This document shows, one piece after another, positions 17,629-26,681 of a stretch of 48,324 bases of DNA. The stretch covers positions 1-48,324 of the IMG/VR virus record IMGVR_UViG_3300034102_000629; one strand, 5' to 3'. Each line of letters opens with the position of its first letter. The stretch's first letter is position 1. The position numbers and the translations under genes were made by a program. The notes beneath the pieces were generated by a model. That model ran no database searches, was not told the origin of the DNA, and was given only the letters and a program-made list of their open reading frames with translations. The DNA is from a virus.

Positions 17629-20600
17629 ATGTCCTGTAAAGCAACTATAAAATCTCCTATTACTGGTAAGACAGTTATGTCTACTACCTACTTTCAGTTA
17701 ACTAATGTGTTTGACAAAGAGAAGGCTGTAGATATTTATAACAGTATGTATACTCCAGCATTCCAAGACTTACTTGGATTTGATTGGACTACTAATAAAC
17801 AGTATAGAGAAGAGCTTAACTTAAACGGAGAGCCTAAGATTGAGTACCTTAATAAGATACTTGATTTGGAAATGTCTGATTATCAGATAGATGCGATCAA
17901 CTCTCAAGAGGATATCTTGACTCAGTTAGATCCTATGCAGAACTTTCCTAGCTATGAAGAAGCTCAAGTTGTTGCAGCTCAATTTAACTTAAACCCAAGA
18001 TACAAGAATGTATCTGCAGAAGTATTAAGAACAGATGATGGATTTAGAGTAGGAGTAGGTGTTTACAGTATAGCTAAACCAGAAACTAAAGAAACTTTAA
18101 GTGCTCTTAACTTTGGAGAGATTATCTCTCAGTTCTTTCCTAGTAGCGATACTAATTGGAATGATGTAGTATCAGGATTACTTACTAGTGATCGTATCTC
18201 CGATACTCAAAAGACTATTTTATCTAAATTACAAGAACTACAAAACATCAACCCTAGTATCAAGCTAGTAGTTTTTGATGATACAGACTCTATGGATGCA
18301 GGTCAAGTAGCATTCTATGATAACAACTCACGTACGATCTACATAGGTAAGACTGTAAGTGAGAGTATGGATGATTCTAAGCTCATTAGAGACATTATCC
18401 ACGAGTCTATGCATGCTTACACCATTAAAGCTTTGAATGAACCTGTAACAGATCAAGAGAAAGCATTTAAGGCAGAGATGGAAAAGGCTTACAACTCTTA
18501 CTTGAAGAAGTTTCCTAACTTAGTTGTTAATTACGGATTTAACAATGTAGAAGAGTTTGTAAGTGAGGTAGTATCCAACCCCGATTTTAGAGCAGCTTTA
18601 ATCACACAACAAGAGTCGCTTAAAGAAGATAAGAACTTCTTAAGAAACATGATAGAGAAAATTACAAACTTCTTAAAGGGTTTGTATATTGACGTTCCTA
18701 GTTTAGAGGAGATTGATTCTATCATCAACAATTATCTAGATCACTTAGTTGAGACTAGGGATATGCCTGTTACTCAGGGAGAGTATGACTTAAGATTCAG
18801 AAATGAAAAGTTTAATCCCAACGGAGTTACAGATTTAGAAAGATTTCCAGAGTTACAGAAGTTTGTAAACTTCATTAATAAGAACTCTTCTACTAAGATG
18901 TGGGGACAGATCACACAATCCCTTAAAGAGATTGATTCTTCTCTTAGAAACACTGGTAGACTACAAGAACGTTTCACTAGTATTAATGCTACTAATGCTA
19001 AAGATATCTTAGCTAATACTGTTAGTTATTTAAATTCAGCTTTATCTACTCTTTCAACTGTACAGAATCAACTAGAACTTTATAAGAAGAATGCTTCTGA
19101 GTTTGAAGACTTTGCAATCATTAAAACTTTTAACTACGCTAAGAACTTAAGTGGAGTAATTAAAGACCAGCTTAATGAGTTTGAAAAAGAGTTTAACTCT
19201 ATCTTTAACGTAGAGGATATAACAGACATGCAAGAGAGAGCTAGCACTATTGAGGCTTTTGAAATGTCTGTACCTAACTACGAAGAAGTAGTTAGAGAGA
19301 TTTTAAGCAGTATAGAAGGTACTCGTAAGTTAGCGGACTCTATTGACAGTAACTATAATAATGCAGTAATTGCTCCTATTGCTAGAGAGTTGTCTAGTTC
19401 TTTTGGAGAGAGTGCAACAATTGAGGGTAAGAAAAAAGTACAAGAACAACTTGCAGCATTAGTTGCAGCTAAAGCCAAAGCAGACTCTACAGGTAAAACA
19501 GCTTTATCTAAAGTTTTAGCTAGAGAGATTGAAGACTTAAGACAGTTAGAGAAGTTTATTCCTACAGCTAAAAACATTGAAGAGCTTCTTAAGAACGATA
19601 AGAAGAACGGAAGAGAGACTAGTTTGTTAGGTATGTGGATTAACAATGCAGTTCAAGGTAAGAATCCTACTGTCCAAATTGTTAAACAGTTTATTGATAA
19701 GGCTACTGCAGAAGCTCAGGTAAACTCTGGTAAGTTTAGTAAGCGTGCTCAAGACATTTTTGATAGACTACGTGCCCTTAGAGGTAAGTTAGCTACTGAG
19801 GTAATGACTTACCAAACCTTATATAAAGGTTTTACTAGAGAGGTAGAAGTTTTACATAAACAACCAGATGGTTCTTTCAAGAAAGTAAAACAAGCAATCT
19901 TAAACACTAAGTTAAAAGAAGAGGAGTTCCAAAATGATCTTAAGCTTCTTTTACAAAGAGAAGACGATGCTTTAAAGACAGGTAATCAATCTGCTATTGA
20001 CTCTACCAAAGAAGCTACTAATAAGTTCTTAGAAGAGTATGCTATGCGTCCTTACACAGACGAGTACTACAAGATTCAAGAATTACTTACAGAGGAAGCT
20101 AAGCAAGCAAGAGAAGAAATCTTATCAGAGATTAGTTTCTTATCAGAAGATCCTAATCCTGAAGAAGGAACTAAAGACGAAATCAAAAGACTCTTAACTG
20201 AGTTTAATCGCTTAGGTTCTCTTTACTATTCTAATGGAGATGAGAAGCCAGCAGGAAGTAAAGAAAGAAGAATAGCTGAATCTATTATGGCTTGGAAGAA
20301 GGAAAGAAACAATCGAGATGTTTTAACCTACGACAACCTAACTAAGAGAAAACAGTGGCAGATCCAAAAGAATGAGATAGATGAACAGTACTCTAAAATT
20401 TTAAAGAGAAAGAATGCTTCAGATATTTCTATGTCTATGGCAGGATTTGCAGAAGTGGCAGACGAGAATCTGGCAGAACAGAATGAAAAGATTACTAAAG
20501 AGTTTGAAGAAGCTAAGAAAGTAAGAGATCAATGGTACGAGGAGAACACAAAAACAGAGATTGCACCTGAGTTCTATCGACAACAACAAGCTATCACTGA

Positions 20601-23600
20601 TTCGATTAATGCTATTCTTAGTAGGTATCCTACTTTTGATGCACAAGATCTTACTGATGCTTACCAAAGATTAAACAATGCAGTATTAGGCTTTAGAGAT
20701 AACGATGGAGCTATCCAAGGTAATGACGTTGTTAATGCTGGTAATTTGTTTCAGACTGTAAAAGAAATAGAAGAAGAGATAGAAACCATTAAGAAAAATA
20801 GTCAGGCTAGGGAAGTAAGCAAAGATGACCAAGAAGAGTTGGCTAGACTGTATAAGATGCTTAATGCTTTGCAGGGTAGAAAAGAAACTCAATACTACAA
20901 AGACAAAGTATCAGAAGTACAAGCAAGTATCAGAACAGAGTTAGCTCAGGATGAAGAGTTCATAAAGGGCTTGGATGAAAAAGCTAAAGCTAGAAGAGAT
21001 TCTTACATTGCAGCACAGTTAATGAATACTTTTACAACAGTAGAAGATGTTAAACAAGCAATGATTGAGGAAGAGATAGAAGATAGGTTTAGAGCAACCC
21101 AATGGTATAAGGACAATCACATCGTTACAGAAGAAACTAGAATCGTAAACGGAGATACAGTAACAACTACAAAAGAAAGACCTTCTTATATCTGGACTCA
21201 GGTAGTACCTAAAGATCCTAGAAACATTATAGAAGAATCTCCTTCTTTTCAGTGGGCTATTCCTGTAATTGATGAGACGTTCAAGAACAAGGATTATCGT
21301 TTTACTACAGAACCTAGACCTAGAGAAACTCAAGATGGTAAATACTCTAACCCAGAGTATTCTAGCTTACCTGCACAAGAGAAAGCCATTCTAGATGATA
21401 TTATTGCTTTACATGAAGACGTACAGAAAGAGTTGCCTAAGAGTCAACGTGTAGGGTATGCTATTGTAAACGAAAACAAGACAGCATTTGAAACTCTATC
21501 TACAGCTTTAAGAAAGCCTCTAGATACATTCTCAGGAATCTATGAGTTATTTAAGTTAACCTTTGCACCTAACATAGGATCTGCTGAGTACGAAAGACTA
21601 GATGACTCAGAAGTAGAGGTTATTAGTGGAAGAAAGGTACAATTAATTCGTAGTCGTTATAAGACTCCTTTAAACACTAACCAAGTATCTTATAATATTC
21701 TAGGTAACATTGCTAAGTTTGGTGTTTACTCTTCCCACTTTGCAGCCATGCAGAAGATTATGCCTACTGTGTTCAGCACAAGAGACGCATTAGAGAGAAA
21801 CAAATCAGCAGAAAGTACTTTATCTACAGTAGACTTTGAGATCTCTAAGAACTTCTACGGAGAAGAAATTAGTTCTATGGGTAACAATAAGTATGTAAAA
21901 CTTATTAGTCGTCCTTTAAACAAGTTCTTATCTGTAGGTCAACGTAAAGCTTTACAGTTTAACGTAATTGCATCTATAAAGAACTTTGCAATCAACTTAT
22001 GGAACGCAGGTATAAACAATAACCTAGCAGGTGTAACTAGAGCAGAGTTCATTCAAGGTATGTGGAGAGGTATCAAACAATCAGATAAGATGTTTGAAGT
22101 GTACAGAGGAGGAGGAAATGTTTCCTACTACGCAGACCTACTGATGCATTTTAATGCTATGCCACAAGCACAACCTGGAGCTAAAGCAGATACTATCCAT
22201 CAGACTATGTTGAATAGGTTTGTTTCTAGTGAGACTGCAGGATTTGTAGTACGTGGATACTTAGAAAGTATTTCTACTATTGCTGTATTTGAATCTATCA
22301 TGAACCAATATAACGTTCAGATAGAACAGGGAGGAACAACAAGAACTATTAAGTTAGCAGAAGCTTACGAGCAAGTAAATGGTAAACTTCAGCTTAAAGC
22401 AGGAGTTAAAGTAGAGAAAATAGATCGCTTAGAGCAAGAAATCAGAGATAGAATCTTTAACTACTTTACTGGGTCTCAAGGTAACTACTATAAAAGAGGT
22501 TCTGCTCAGTACGAAAGATACATTATTGCTAGAATGATAATGAGTATGAAGCGTTGGGTAGCTACTACATTTAATAATAAGTACGGAGCAAGAAGACTTC
22601 AGTTAAACACAGGTAACCTAGAGAAAGGATTTAACAGAGAAGTTATGTCTTACGTCCAGTTGCTAGCTTTGGGAGGTAGTTCTATGGCTAACCAAATGAC
22701 TACTGATCAACAGAAATCTAGAATGCGTACTGCAGCAACTAACTTAGTAGCTATGCTTGCTGTTCAACAAGCTTTAATTACTACTATGGGTATACTTGCT
22801 AAGTCCTTAGATGATGATGATGAAGAGCCTACTAGTCCTTTCTTGGCGTTTATTGGTAATATTCTTCAGGGTATGCATGATGAGTTAAGTACCTTCAGTC
22901 CTTTAGGAGCTGCAAACTGGGCTTACAAATCACTCCTACAAACTCCTCAGAAACAACCAGGAGAGAGTGATGCAGTAGCAAGAGCTAAACAAATAAGTTG
23001 GAGTTTGATTGGAGGTACAACTAAAGCTTCTTATGATGCTTTAACTCCTTTCTTTGATAAGGATACTTGGTTAGATCCTGCAGGTTCTTTTACTTATAGA
23101 TATACAAATGGTTTACCTGACTCTTTTAGTACTCCTGAAGCATTAGAAGGTAAGTCAAGCTTACTTGCAGCTTTCATGATTTATACAGGAGCAGAAGTGG
23201 GTATGAGTCAGTTCCTACAACCAGAGAAGAAGCTTTACACAGTTCTAAAATACAATCCAAGGTTAGACTTCACAGAGGAAAGAAGAATTAAACTAGATCC
23301 AATGGGAAGCTATAATGAGTTAAGTGAGAGGGTAACAGCAATAAAGAAAGAGTTGAAGTCAGTAAAGCCCTCAGAGATAATAACAGATAGAGCAGAAAGA
23401 GACGCTAAGATTTCCGAAATACTAGTCCTAGAGAAAACCATGGAAACAATAGGAGAACAATATTCATATGTAGGAGCATACTATAGAAATAGAAAGTTTG
23501 CTTCTTCTTTGGGTAGTTCAGAAGCAGCAGATCTAGATAAGGAGATTAAAAGATACCAAATACAGAATAACCCACAAGATTTTATTAGAGAAAAGATAAA

Positions 23601-23658
23601 GTCTAAACAGGAAAGTCTAGAAAATAAAAGAGCTAAGGAGAGACTAAGGGGAAAATAG
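17629..23658 (+). CDS. Giant virion protein with zincin-like metalloprotease domain (2009 aa)
   Basis: Residues 258-262 are HESMH in IIHESMHAY, followed at about 308-313 by EEFVSE and then NPDF. This arrangement (HExxH plus a downstream EEFxxE) is typical of zincin domains in large polyvalent phage proteins, so a zinc metallopeptidase is likely. Residues 400-1150 are mostly charged helix and probable coiled coil. The C-terminal third includes a hydrophobic stretch (NLVAMLAVQQALITTMGIL) before an acidic DDDDEE run, a possible membrane-active part. The sole cysteine is residue 3 (MSCKATIKSP). It closes the giant-protein cluster and presumably enters the cell with the RNA polymerase. What the protease cuts is unknown: virion partners or host targets are both possible. 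Confidence 0.75.
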   Translation: MSCKATIKSPITGKTVMSTTYFQLTNVFDKEKAVDIYNSMYTPAFQDLLGFDWTTNKQYREELNLNGEPKIEYLNKILDLEMSDYQIDAINSQEDILTQLDPMQNFPSYEEAQVVAAQFNLNPRYKNVSAEVLRTDDGFRVGVGVYSIAKPETKETLSALNFGEIISQFFPSSDTNWNDVVSGLLTSDRISDTQKTILSKLQELQNINPSIKLVVFDDTDSMDAGQVAFYDNNSRTIYIGKTVSESMDDSKLIRDIIHESMHAYTIKALNEPVTDQEKAFKAEMEKAYNSYLKKFPNLVVNYGFNNVEEFVSEVVSNPDFRAALITQQESLKEDKNFLRNMIEKITNFLKGLYIDVPSLEEIDSIINNYLDHLVETRDMPVTQGEYDLRFRNEKFNPNGVTDLERFPELQKFVNFINKNSSTKMWGQITQSLKEIDSSLRNTGRLQERFTSINATNAKDILANTVSYLNSALSTLSTVQNQLELYKKNASEFEDFAIIKTFNYAKNLSGVIKDQLNEFEKEFNSIFNVEDITDMQERASTIEAFEMSVPNYEEVVREILSSIEGTRKLADSIDSNYNNAVIAPIARELSSSFGESATIEGKKKVQEQLAALVAAKAKADSTGKTALSKVLAREIEDLRQLEKFIPTAKNIEELLKNDKKNGRETSLLGMWINNAVQGKNPTVQIVKQFIDKATAEAQVNSGKFSKRAQDIFDRLRALRGKLATEVMTYQTLYKGFTREVEVLHKQPDGSFKKVKQAILNTKLKEEEFQNDLKLLLQREDDALKTGNQSAIDSTKEATNKFLEEYAMRPYTDEYYKIQELLTEEAKQAREEILSEISFLSEDPNPEEGTKDEIKRLLTEFNRLGSLYYSNGDEKPAGSKERRIAESIMAWKKERNNRDVLTYDNLTKRKQWQIQKNEIDEQYSKILKRKNASDISMSMAGFAEVADENLAEQNEKITKEFEEAKKVRDQWYEENTKTEIAPEFYRQQQAITDSINAILSRYPTFDAQDLTDAYQRLNNAVLGFRDNDGAIQGNDVVNAGNLFQTVKEIEEEIETIKKNSQAREVSKDDQEELARLYKMLNALQGRKETQYYKDKVSEVQASIRTELAQDEEFIKGLDEKAKARRDSYIAAQLMNTFTTVEDVKQAMIEEEIEDRFRATQWYKDNHIVTEETRIVNGDTVTTTKERPSYIWTQVVPKDPRNIIEESPSFQWAIPVIDETFKNKDYRFTTEPRPRETQDGKYSNPEYSSLPAQEKAILDDIIALHEDVQKELPKSQRVGYAIVNENKTAFETLSTALRKPLDTFSGIYELFKLTFAPNIGSAEYERLDDSEVEVISGRKVQLIRSRYKTPLNTNQVSYNILGNIAKFGVYSSHFAAMQKIMPTVFSTRDALERNKSAESTLSTVDFEISKNFYGEEISSMGNNKYVKLISRPLNKFLSVGQRKALQFNVIASIKNFAINLWNAGINNNLAGVTRAEFIQGMWRGIKQSDKMFEVYRGGGNVSYYADLLMHFNAMPQAQPGAKADTIHQTMLNRFVSSETAGFVVRGYLESISTIAVFESIMNQYNVQIEQGGTTRTIKLAEAYEQVNGKLQLKAGVKVEKIDRLEQEIRDRIFNYFTGSQGNYYKRGSAQYERYIIARMIMSMKRWVATTFNNKYGARRLQLNTGNLEKGFNREVMSYVQLLALGGSSMANQMTTDQQKSRMRTAATNLVAMLAVQQALITTMGILAKSLDDDDEEPTSPFLAFIGNILQGMHDELSTFSPLGAANWAYKSLLQTPQKQPGESDAVARAKQISWSLIGGTTKASYDALTPFFDKDTWLDPAGSFTYRYTNGLPDSFSTPEALEGKSSLLAAFMIYTGAEVGMSQFLQPEKKLYTVLKYNPRLDFTEERRIKLDPMGSYNELSERVTAIKKELKSVKPSEIITDRAERDAKISEILVLEKTMETIGEQYSYVGAYYRNRKFASSLGSSEAADLDKEIKRYQIQNNPQDFIREKIKSKQESLENKRAKERLRGK

Positions 23659-23663
23659 TCCCC
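23648..23663 (+). terminator. Weak hairpin at the end of the giant-protein operon
   Basis: GGGGA (23648-23652) pairs with TCCCC (23659-23663) around a six-base loop that includes the TAG stop of the 2009-aa gene. The following T content is interrupted (CTAGTTTCTT), so termination may be partial. Confidence 0.45.
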
Positions 23664-23671
23664 CTAGTTTC

Positions 23672-23701
23672 TTGACTTTATTTTTAATTAAAGTATTTTT
23701 G
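23672..23701 (+). promoter_or_regulatory. Putative promoter for the fibre/lysis operon
   Basis: TATTTTTG at 23694-23701 matches the -7 consensus TAnnTTTG, with TTGACTTT starting 22 bases upstream at 23672 as a possible upstream element. The leader before the ATG at 23748 contains GGACTACGGTCGGAC, more GC-rich than its surroundings. It follows a hairpin and precedes a new gene set. Confidence 0.5.
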
Positions 23702-23747
23702 TTATACGGACTACGGTCGGACTTAACAGTCGTAAAGATAAATATTT

Positions 23748-24086
23748 ATGGAAACACATGACATTCTCAGAGAGCAATCAAAGAAACTTCGTCACATCGA
23801 AGGTCAACTTTGTTGCATCAACGCTAGCGTAACTGCGGAAGCAGGTATGAACGGCAGTAAAGTAATCTCAGGCACATCACCAGTTACAGGTACTTTTCAG
23901 TACTTTGTTGTTAACGCATCAGCTGTAGTTAGTGCTATCTTGGATCAGAACGCAGCTAGTCTTATGACAAGCTTAGGTCTTTCAGGAGTTACTTTGGCAC
24001 CAGGAATGAAGATTAGCGTAGCTAAAGGAACAACTATCTCTTCTATAACACTTGCTTCAGGATCTATTATTGCTTACAACGCTTAA
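23748..24086 (+). CDS. Small beta-rich structural protein (112 aa), fibre or decoration-like
   Basis: The N-terminal 35 residues are helical with CC at about 22-23; the rest is Ser/Thr/Gly/Val-rich with short beta-strand patterns ending SITLASGSIIAYNA. That ending resembles, from memory, the C-terminus of small fibre or head-decoration proteins in Bacteroidetes phages. It is first in an operon with the lysis genes, directly behind its own promoter. Base composition and codon use are a little less AT-rich than in neighbouring genes (more GCA, AAC, GGC), which would fit high expression. A virion surface role is the best guess but no specific family can be named. Confidence 0.55.
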   Translation: METHDILREQSKKLRHIEGQLCCINASVTAEAGMNGSKVISGTSPVTGTFQYFVVNASAVVSAILDQNAASLMTSLGLSGVTLAPGMKISVAKGTTISSITLASGSIIAYNA

Positions 24087-24089
24087 TTG

Positions 24090-24515
24090 ATGAAGACCCT
24101 TTTAGTAACTATCACCACAGTATGTGCCTTTTTGGGCACATATTTTTTAAATCTAACTGCAGATAACGCAGAACAATACTTAGCGATTGTTGCTGTTGTA
24201 TTTGTAGATGGATTTTTTGGTGTATGGGCAGGTACTAAGAAGATTGGTTTTCAAACAAGAAAAGCAGTTAAAGTACTTCAGACTTTGTTTGCTTGGGTAA
24301 TGATTCTTTCTGCTATCTTAATGGTAGAGAAAGGATTTGATGGTACGTTCTGGCTTTCAGAAACTTTCTGTGCTCCTTTTATCGTCTTCCAACTTATTAG
24401 TGCTCTTAAGAATGCTAACACAGTAGGAGTAATAAACAACAGTGTACTATCTCAGATCTTAGCAAAGATAGATCAACATAAATTTAACCACGATAATGAA
24501 AAACCTCTCGATTAA
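24090..24515 (+). CDS. Phage holin (141 aa)
   Basis: Start set at ATG 24090; the frame is open from a TTG one codon earlier. Four hydrophobic segments are visible at about residues 2-20, 30-48, 66-82 and 92-108. The DGFFGVWAGTKK region after segment 2 and a C-terminal charged cytoplasmic tail match the Phage_holin_4 type (D..xG...A.KKxG pattern). Holins accumulate in the inner membrane and open it at the end of infection. It is followed by two overlapping spanin-like genes, making a lysis cassette, though no endolysin is seen in this window. The end overlaps the next gene by 20 bases. Confidence 0.75.
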   Translation: MKTLLVTITTVCAFLGTYFLNLTADNAEQYLAIVAVVFVDGFFGVWAGTKKIGFQTRKAVKVLQTLFAWVMILSAILMVEKGFDGTFWLSETFCAPFIVFQLISALKNANTVGVINNSVLSQILAKIDQHKFNHDNEKPLD

Positions 24516-24813
24516 ACTTAATATTATCTTTTTCTTCATCATTGCTTACTTACTTTTTAAGTATGAGTATGTACAGGAACAAGATACTAACCAAGTAATA
24601 TCTTTTATTGATTCTATAGATAAACAAAACGATACCTACTTTGAAAAGATTGACTCTCTAGAACATATAAAGCACGAAGAGTATTTCCGTTACGAACAAA
24701 TCACCCTAAAGTATGACACAATTCAGATTGCTATTGACACTATGCCTGATATTGACGGCACAAAATTCTTACTCACAATCAGTAGACAGCTTACCCTTAA
24801 AGGAGTTGAATGA
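24496..24813 (+). CDS. Putative inner-membrane spanin, Rz-like (105 aa)
   Basis: Short N-terminal cytoplasmic part, one transmembrane segment at about residues 8-22 (LNIIFFFIIAYLLF), then a charged helical periplasmic part with coiled-coil character. That topology and its position right after the holin are those of an i-spanin, which links inner and outer membranes for the last step of lysis of Gram-negative hosts. Its 3' 101 bases are shared with the next gene in another frame, the classic Rz/Rz1 nesting. No sequence family is recognised, so the call rests on topology and context. Confidence 0.6.
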   Translation: MKNLSIKLNIIFFFIIAYLLFKYEYVQEQDTNQVISFIDSIDKQNDTYFEKIDSLEHIKHEEYFRYEQITLKYDTIQIAIDTMPDIDGTKFLLTISRQLTLKGVE

Positions 24814-25072
24814 TGAGTTCCTAAAAGGAATTCAAGCACGTGAGAGAGTAGTAAGTCTTAAGAAGATTATCAAGACAGATAGCGTTCAGTTATCCTTGTA
24901 TAAAGATTCTATTATCCCTAACTATAAAAAGGCTTTAGATACCGCTAAAGTAGAGATAGTTCGCTTAGATACTAAAGTTAGGTCTCAAGCAGAAACAATT
25001 AAAACTTTAAAGAACGTTTTGAAAGGCGGGTTATTTGCTATAGCTTTGTTAACCATAGGGTTAATACTTTAA
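24713..25072 (+). CDS. Putative second spanin with signal peptide and C-terminal anchor (119 aa)
   Basis: Starts inside the preceding gene in a different frame; there is no other Met in this frame, so the overlap appears genuine. Residues 1-22 look like a signal peptide (MTQFRLLLTLCLILTAQNSY). A cysteine at residue 11 is not in a good lipobox, so it is not a standard Rz1 lipoprotein. Residues 25-100 are charged helix, likely coiled coil, and residues 103-119 form a hydrophobic C-terminal segment (GGLFAIALLTIGLIL). Partner of the i-spanin by position; the two-ended membrane topology is unusual and could mean a different bridging design. The following gene begins 11 bases later. Confidence 0.6.
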   Translation: MTQFRLLLTLCLILTAQNSYSQSVDSLPLKELNDEFLKGIQARERVVSLKKIIKTDSVQLSLYKDSIIPNYKKALDTAKVEIVRLDTKVRSQAETIKTLKNVLKGGLFAIALLTIGLIL

Positions 25073-25083
25073 CCTACCAGCCT

Positions 25084-26403
25084 ATGATGCCAATCTCAAA
25101 ACAGATTATCCAACACTACATGGATAATCCAAATACGGATGAGTCAGCTTTAGAAGTTGCTATTCGTTTCAACTACCAACCAGAAGTATATAATGAACTA
25201 AGAGCTAAGCGAGTTCGTGACTTAAAAAGAACTGCTATGTATAAGTTGGGTGCAGATAAACCTTTAACGCCTAACGATCAACCTACACAAATTACAGGAA
25301 CTTATGATGAGAATCTAGATAAAGGTACCCTTGAGGTATCTAAACTAGTTTCTACTCAACCTAGATCTTCTGAAGAAATCATCGAAATCCACAAGATAGA
25401 TAGATCTAAGTGGAGATTAGTACAGTATTGGAGTAAAGAAAAACAATCAGGTTGGCTAGTGTCAGCCTTATTTGCTTCTATAAAGCCTGAGGACACTTTT
25501 CCTCAAGACATAGAGAACGTTCTCAGAGAGGTTTTCCTAGAATCTAATATAACTCCGTACCCAACACCTAGAAAGTCTCCTATAGCGTCTAAGAGAGGCT
25601 TATTCGTCTACATGAGTGACAAACACGTAGGTGCTCTTACTCATCCTAACTCTATTTTCAACAATCAGTACAACGAAGATGTCTTCGAAGTACGTATGAT
25701 GAGAGTATTAGAAGAGATAGAGAAGCAAGTAAAGACCTATGGAAGGTTAGAAGATCTTTTTATTTGTGATTTAGGAGATTCATTAGATGGTTGGAATGGT
25801 CATACTACTAGAGGAGGACATGCACTTCCCCAGAACATGAATAACAAAGAGTCTTTTATGACTTATCTTTATGCTCATAAGCGATTCTTTGACCTGTTAG
25901 TAGAGAAAAACTTAGCTAATAACATTCACGCTATTATGCAGACAGAAGATAACCACTCAGGTTCTTTTGGCTACATAACTAACCAAGCACTAACTCTTTA
26001 TTTAAATACGGCTTATCCTTTTATCAAAGTAACGATAATGGAGAAGTTCTTAGAACATTTTGACTATGGAAAACATACATTTATTTTTACTCATGGAAAA
26101 GACTCTGAGGATCTTAAGCATGGTCTTCCCCTTTTCTTAACCGAGAAAGCAGAAAATTTCCTTAACAAGTATATAGATCACCACAATTTAGGAGAGAATA
26201 AAAACATCTCAATAGTAAAAGGTGACCTACATACAGAGAGTATGCAACAAGTTTACAAGTTTAGATATAGGAATGTATTGTCTATGTACGGCTCTTCTAA
26301 GTGGATAATGAATAACTTTGGTCCTGGTTATCCAGGAGTTTCGTTTGATTTAGTAGAAAAAGATACGGATTTAATATATTCGTTTTATATTCGCTTTAAA
26401 TAA
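25084..26403 (+). CDS. Calcineurin-like metallophosphoesterase with N-terminal HTH (439 aa)
   Basis: The phosphoesterase core is clear: DKH at 179-181 (D-x-H), GDSLDG at 231-236 (GDxxD), EDNH at 288-291 in place of GNH, THGKD at 336-340 and GDLHTE at 380-385 (G-x-H-like). These residues bind two metals for phosphoester hydrolysis in the Mre11/SbcD and lambda phosphatase superfamily. Residues 18-48 form a helix-turn-helix-like segment (SALEVAIRFNYQPEVYNELR), suggesting DNA or RNA as substrate. It stands at the end of the late operon rather than in the replication block, which is odd for a repair nuclease. Substrate unknown. Confidence 0.8.
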   Translation: MMPISKQIIQHYMDNPNTDESALEVAIRFNYQPEVYNELRAKRVRDLKRTAMYKLGADKPLTPNDQPTQITGTYDENLDKGTLEVSKLVSTQPRSSEEIIEIHKIDRSKWRLVQYWSKEKQSGWLVSALFASIKPEDTFPQDIENVLREVFLESNITPYPTPRKSPIASKRGLFVYMSDKHVGALTHPNSIFNNQYNEDVFEVRMMRVLEEIEKQVKTYGRLEDLFICDLGDSLDGWNGHTTRGGHALPQNMNNKESFMTYLYAHKRFFDLLVEKNLANNIHAIMQTEDNHSGSFGYITNQALTLYLNTAYPFIKVTIMEKFLEHFDYGKHTFIFTHGKDSEDLKHGLPLFLTEKAENFLNKYIDHHNLGENKNISIVKGDLHTESMQQVYKFRYRNVLSMYGSSKWIMNNFGPGYPGVSFDLVEKDTDLIYSFYIRFK

Positions 26404-26410
26404 AATTAAG

Positions 26411-26641
26411 ATGATTAAGATAGCAGATATAGATAAACTTATAAACCAGTTCTATTTAGACTCAGAGAAGGATGGGTTAGCAGTAAGACCTAATGTGGTA
26501 CTGCTTACAGAAGATCAGTTTGAAGATCTATTAAAAGAAATGGGAGTAGAGGAAGAAGACGATGTTGTAATAGAAAGTATACTAGGATTAGATGTCGTCA
26601 TAGCAAACGGGATAGAACATCCAAGAGTAATAAGATTATAA
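26411..26641 (+). CDS. Small acidic protein of unknown function (76 aa)
   Basis: Last gene of the plus-strand block, seven bases after the phosphoesterase. The acidic protein has an amphipathic helical middle (TEDQFEDLLKEMG) and a short beta-like end (ILGLDVVIANGIEHPRVIRL). No domain is recognised. The stop codon overlaps the A-tract of a bidirectional terminator. Spacing and codon use match neighbours, so it is probably a real gene. Confidence 0.6.
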   Translation: MIKIADIDKLINQFYLDSEKDGLAVRPNVVLLTEDQFEDLLKEMGVEEEDDVVIESILGLDVVIANGIEHPRVIRL

Positions 26642-26642
26642 A

Positions 26643-26670
26643 AAAAGGGGCCCTATTAAGAGCCCCTTTT
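26643..26670. terminator. Bidirectional terminator between converging blocks
   Basis: AAAAGGGGC (26643-26651) pairs with GCCCCTTTT (26662-26670). T-tracts follow on both strands (TTTTCTTTT on plus; six T on minus). It lies exactly between the last plus-strand gene and the last minus-strand gene and would end transcription from both sides. Confidence 0.85.
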
Positions 26671-26681
26671 CTTTTGGTTGG

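Noticed and set aside
18395-18403. TTATCCACG, close to a DnaA box
   Set aside because: It lies in the conserved IIHES codons of the zincin and stands alone, so chance is the simplest explanation.
24087-24089. TTG start for the holin
   Set aside because: An ATG follows immediately at 24090.
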